From: Lachnospiraceae bacterium UBA7026
GTDB taxonomy: Bacteria > Bacillota > Clostridia > Lachnospirales > Lachnospiraceae
Length of the DNA: 41,899 nt
Assembly: GCA_002494165.1 (NCBI GenBank)
Contig: DLBH01000087.1
Location: forward strand, 1-41,899
Reading direction: 5' to 3'
Shown: positions 39,668-41,899 of the stretch, one piece after another
Position numbering within the stretch: position 1 is the first letter of the stretch
Layout of the letters: each line of letters starts with the position of its first letter
Notes under the pieces: model-generated
Seen by the model: only the letters and a program-made list of their open reading frames with translations
Databases searched by the model: none
What the model was told of the DNA's origin: nothing
Made by a program: the position numbers and the translations under genes

Positions 39668-39714
39668 TAAAAAAACAGAACCTTAGAAAGATAATAATAA
39701 TCCCAAGGTCCTGT
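39668..39714 (-). terminator. Terminator behind the ABC exporter remnant
   Basis: ACAGAACCTT (39675-39684) pairs with AAGGTCCTGT (39705-39714), a 10-bp stem with one wobble and a 20-base loop, followed on the minus strand by seven T residues. Confidence 0.85.
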
Positions 39715-39754
39715 TAGGAAAAACAACAAAATATTCCCCTGTCAATAAAAGGTA

Positions 39755-40474
39755 TTATGCGGCTCCCCGGTCCCTGAACTGGGTTCGGTACAAATCACTG
39801 TAAACGCCATCCAGACCCAAAAGTTCTTCATGTCTGCCTGCTTCCACCAGCTGGCCGTTCCGGATTACCAGAATCTGGTCAGCGGAAAGAATGGTTGACA
39901 GCCTGTGGGCGATAAGGATACTGGTCCTGCTCTTTACCAGGGGGTCTATGGCCGCCTGGATCGAGGCTTCAGAGATGGAATCAAGGGAGGAGGTAGCCTC
40001 ATCAAAGATCAGTAAGGCCGGATCCTTCAGGAGAACACGGGCGATGGACATCCTCTGCCGCTCTCCTCCCGAAAGCTCCAGTCCCCGGTTGCCAACCAGA
40101 GTGTCAAAACCCGCCGGAAGCTCCTGGATAAAGTCATAGATATTGGCCTTTTTACAAGCTTCGATCAGGTCTTCCTCCGTGGCATCCTCTCTGGCATAGA
40201 GAAGATTTTCCCGGATACTGCCGTTAAAAAGATAGGTGTCCTGGGTCACAAGGCCGATATTACTCCTGAGCCAGTTAAGGTCCAGGTCTCTGACATCAAC
40301 CCCGTCAAAGCTGACCTGGCCTGAAGTCACATCGTAAAGACGGGGAATCAGGTTGACGATACTGGTCTTTCCAGCCCCGGAAGGCCCGGCAATGGCAATA
40401 CTCCTGCCCGGTTCCAGGCGGAAGCTCACATTCTTTAAGACCAGGCCATCCTTTCCTGGTCTTTCCATAAACAA
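39755..40474 (-). pseudogene. Remnant of an ABC exporter: nucleotide-binding domain only
   Basis: The frame encodes a complete exporter-type ATPase domain: Walker A GPSGAGKT (30-37), the Q-loop VTQDTYLFNGSIRENLLYA, signature LSGGERQR (134-141), Walker B LLIFDEATSSLD (154-165) and the IAHRLST H-loop. ABC exporters of this kind normally carry about 330 residues of membrane domain before it, and none is present. The frame stays open upstream to about 40555, reading SSIEIRKIYKLFMERPG, which resembles the normal start of the ATPase domain, but there is no ribosome site and no transmembrane segment. It is therefore probably a truncated gene. A stand-alone ATPase for another transporter cannot be excluded, but no partner gene was seen. 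Confidence 0.75.
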
Positions 40475-40604
40475 TTTATAAATCTTTCTAATCTCTATAC
40501 TACTTACTTGTAACTGGTCTGACCTGGCAGAACCCCGGGACTTTCCCTGGGAAGCCTTTTATTAAGCCAGATATTTTCGAGTTGCTTTATCACAGCAGGC
40601 TGTA

Positions 40605-41606
40605 TCAAAGGGCCAGCTCCATGCCCCAGTCCGGCCTGGCCGTAATGACCCGGCCAACCCCGATCATGTCAGCCTTACCCTCCTGGAGCAGCCTTTCTGC
40701 ATCTGCCACAGTTTTCACTCCTCCTGTCAGAAGCACCGGAACATGAACCGCCTTTTTCACGGCCTCGGAAATATCGCCGAAATAACCTGGATAATTATGA
40801 CCCTTCCTGGTAAAGCAGCAGGTACCGCCGGAGATATCCAAAAGGTCTACACCAGCTTTCTCAAAACGCTTGCAGGCCTCCACGGCATCTTCGATGGTGG
40901 TCCCGCCCGGCCTGTAGTCACAGCCGCCCAGGCGGAGCATAAAGAGAGCCTGGTTCCCAATCACCTGCCGGATCCCCTTAATCAGCTCCATATGGATCCT
41001 GGTTCTGCCTTCAATCGTGTAACCATTATAGGCATCCATCCTTTTATTGGTAATAGGAGAGAAAAACTGGTCCAGCATATAAGCATGGGCTGAATGAAGA
41101 TTAATGCCGTCATAGCCGGCTTTCATGCCTCTCTCAGCTGCCTGGATATAAGCTTCCTCCAGGGCCTGGATCTCGTTGACCGTCAATGGTCTGGGTTTCT
41201 CCGGATTAGGTTTGGCATCAGGCCAGCCACAGGTCACACTGATGTCAGACGCACTGACTGATTCCATACCGGTAAAGGTCCTGCTGGCTCCGCAGCCGGC
41301 GTGACTGATCTGGAGAACCGCCGTGGACCCATTCTTATGAATGATATCACAAAGTCTTTTCAGACCTTCGATATCAGAATCTCTCGATGAAGACAGCTGG
41401 GTGGGACTGGCCATGCCATCTTTTCTGACAAAACTGTGCTCCACGACAACAAGCCCGAATCTTCCTCCCTGGGTTCTCTCCTCATAATGTCTCTCCGTCT
41501 TTTCCGTGATGAATCCGTCCACACAGGTCTCACTATGAATCGGCGCCTTGACCATACGATTATGAAGGATGTGATGTCCTGCCTTTATTTTTTCTTTTAC
41601 TAACAT
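40605..41606 (-). CDS. Old Yellow Enzyme-type NADH:flavin oxidoreductase
   Basis: A 333-residue FMN-dependent oxidoreductase of the OYE family (NADH:flavin oxidoreductase/NADH oxidase). The NRMVKAPIHSE start, the VLQISHAGCGASRTFTG segment (where OYEs have QLxHxGR), the YDGINLHSAHAYMLDQFFSP-NKRMDAYNG block with the substrate His pair, and the late LLTGGVKTVADAERLLQEGKADMIGVGRVITARPDW flavin phosphate-binding region are all visible. The length is that of the short OYE class without the iron-sulfur and FAD domains of 2,4-dienoyl-CoA reductases. Substrates would be activated alkenes or similar electrophiles. The ATG at 41606 has an AGGGG site; an upstream in-frame ATG at 41627 lacks one. Confidence 0.9.
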   Translation of the reverse strand: MLVKEKIKAGHHILHNRMVKAPIHSETCVDGFITEKTERHYEERTQGGRFGLVVVEHSFVRKDGMASPTQLSSSRDSDIEGLKRLCDIIHKNGSTAVLQISHAGCGASRTFTGMESVSASDISVTCGWPDAKPNPEKPRPLTVNEIQALEEAYIQAAERGMKAGYDGINLHSAHAYMLDQFFSPITNKRMDAYNGYTIEGRTRIHMELIKGIRQVIGNQALFMLRLGGCDYRPGGTTIEDAVEACKRFEKAGVDLLDISGGTCCFTRKGHNYPGYFGDISEAVKKAVHVPVLLTGGVKTVADAERLLQEGKADMIGVGRVITARPDWGMELAL

Positions 41607-41800
41607 ATCTGTAACCCCTTCTATCATCCATAATATAGTAATTTCTCAATTTAATTTTACTAGATTAAGAATCCAGAAAATGGTTATAAAACGTACGTAT
41701 TTATGTAATTTTTACCTGCCTCAAACCTCCGGATACAACTTTTATGACAGGGAAGGAAATCTTCATGACCACATTGCAGGATTATGTCTTTTCACCTGAA

Positions 41801-41899
41801 TCACCTGGTCTTGCCGGTCCCGGTTTTTTTCTTCTGGGCAGACAGCAGCCGGTCCAGATAAACCGATTTGAACTGCTTGCTGGCCAGGGCCTGCTTGAG
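41801..41899 (-). CDS. C-terminal fragment of a gene entering from the right edge
   Basis: The last 99 bases encode 32 residues and a stop in one open minus-strand frame: an LKQALASKQFKSVYLDRLL helix followed by a basic, lysine- and threonine-rich tail. The preceding spacer (41640-41800) has no gene. The coding character is suggested by codon pattern only, and I do not recognise the family. The rest of the gene lies outside the window. Confidence 0.5.
   Translation of the reverse strand, partial: LKQALASKQFKSVYLDRLLSAQKKKTGTGKTR

Overview
The window looks like chromosomal DNA of a low-to-mid GC Gram-positive anaerobe, most probably a clostridium of the Lachnospiraceae type. The reasons are strong AGGAGG-type ribosome sites, TTGACA/TATAAT promoters, several TTG starts, many family types common in gut Clostridia, and very AT-rich spacers. 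No rRNA, tRNA, CRISPR array, phage or insertion sequence was seen. Species cannot be named from the sequence alone.

Layout. 1-5.7 kb: a PdxA-family dehydrogenase with its own promoter, a Cof-type HAD phosphatase, a small DUF805 membrane protein, a secreted VanX-like dipeptidase, and a GH13 alpha-glucosidase destroyed by an internal deletion. 6-9.1 kb: glycerol dehydrogenase and a ferredoxin-tailed aldo-keto reductase. 9.2-11.7 kb: a regulatory block (free-standing RNA polymerase alpha-CTD protein, Lrp/AsnC regulator, degenerate response regulator, unknown protein). 12.2-15.8 kb: two paralogous secreted SH3-like proteins with matching promoters that bracket an overlapping three-gene operon (TPR/Sel1-like, J-domain, HIRAN). 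16-20.2 kb: lipid kinase, DUF362 protein, large polytopic membrane protein. 20.5-25.4 kb: SRAP DNA-repair protein, secreted HELGH metalloprotease of the PPEP/lethal-factor type, YjbQ, an orphan CARF-nuclease (Card1/Can2-like), a small unknown protein and YbjQ. 25.7-29.4 kb: a triple-HMA, histidine-rich P1B metal ATPase under an ArsR/SmtB repressor with a clear promoter and operator. 29.4-39.3 kb: a MATE transporter downstream of a seven-gene operon (binding protein, two permeases, two ATPases, two M14-type zinc hydrolases) that is headed by a cobalamin riboswitch with an intrinsic terminator. 39.7-41.9 kb: an ABC-exporter remnant, an Old Yellow Enzyme-type oxidoreductase, and the 3' end of a gene that runs off the window.

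Two things stand out. First, at least eleven genes have a degenerate tandem repeat array sitting on or just behind the stop codon, often followed by the terminator. Each array has its own unit sequence and its own period (about 15, 19, 20, 22, 25, 33, 35, 38, 44 or 49 bp), and several first units contain the last codons and stop of the gene. Two more arrays lie in leaders or divergent promoter regions. This looks like a recurrent local amplification process, not a dispersed repeat family. Second, the cobalamin riboswitch places a nickel/peptide-class importer and two M14 hydrolases, one with a histidine-rich tail, under vitamin B12 control, which suggests cobalt, a cobalt chelate or a corrinoid-related compound as cargo. 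All functional assignments rest on recognised motifs and context; no database search was run.
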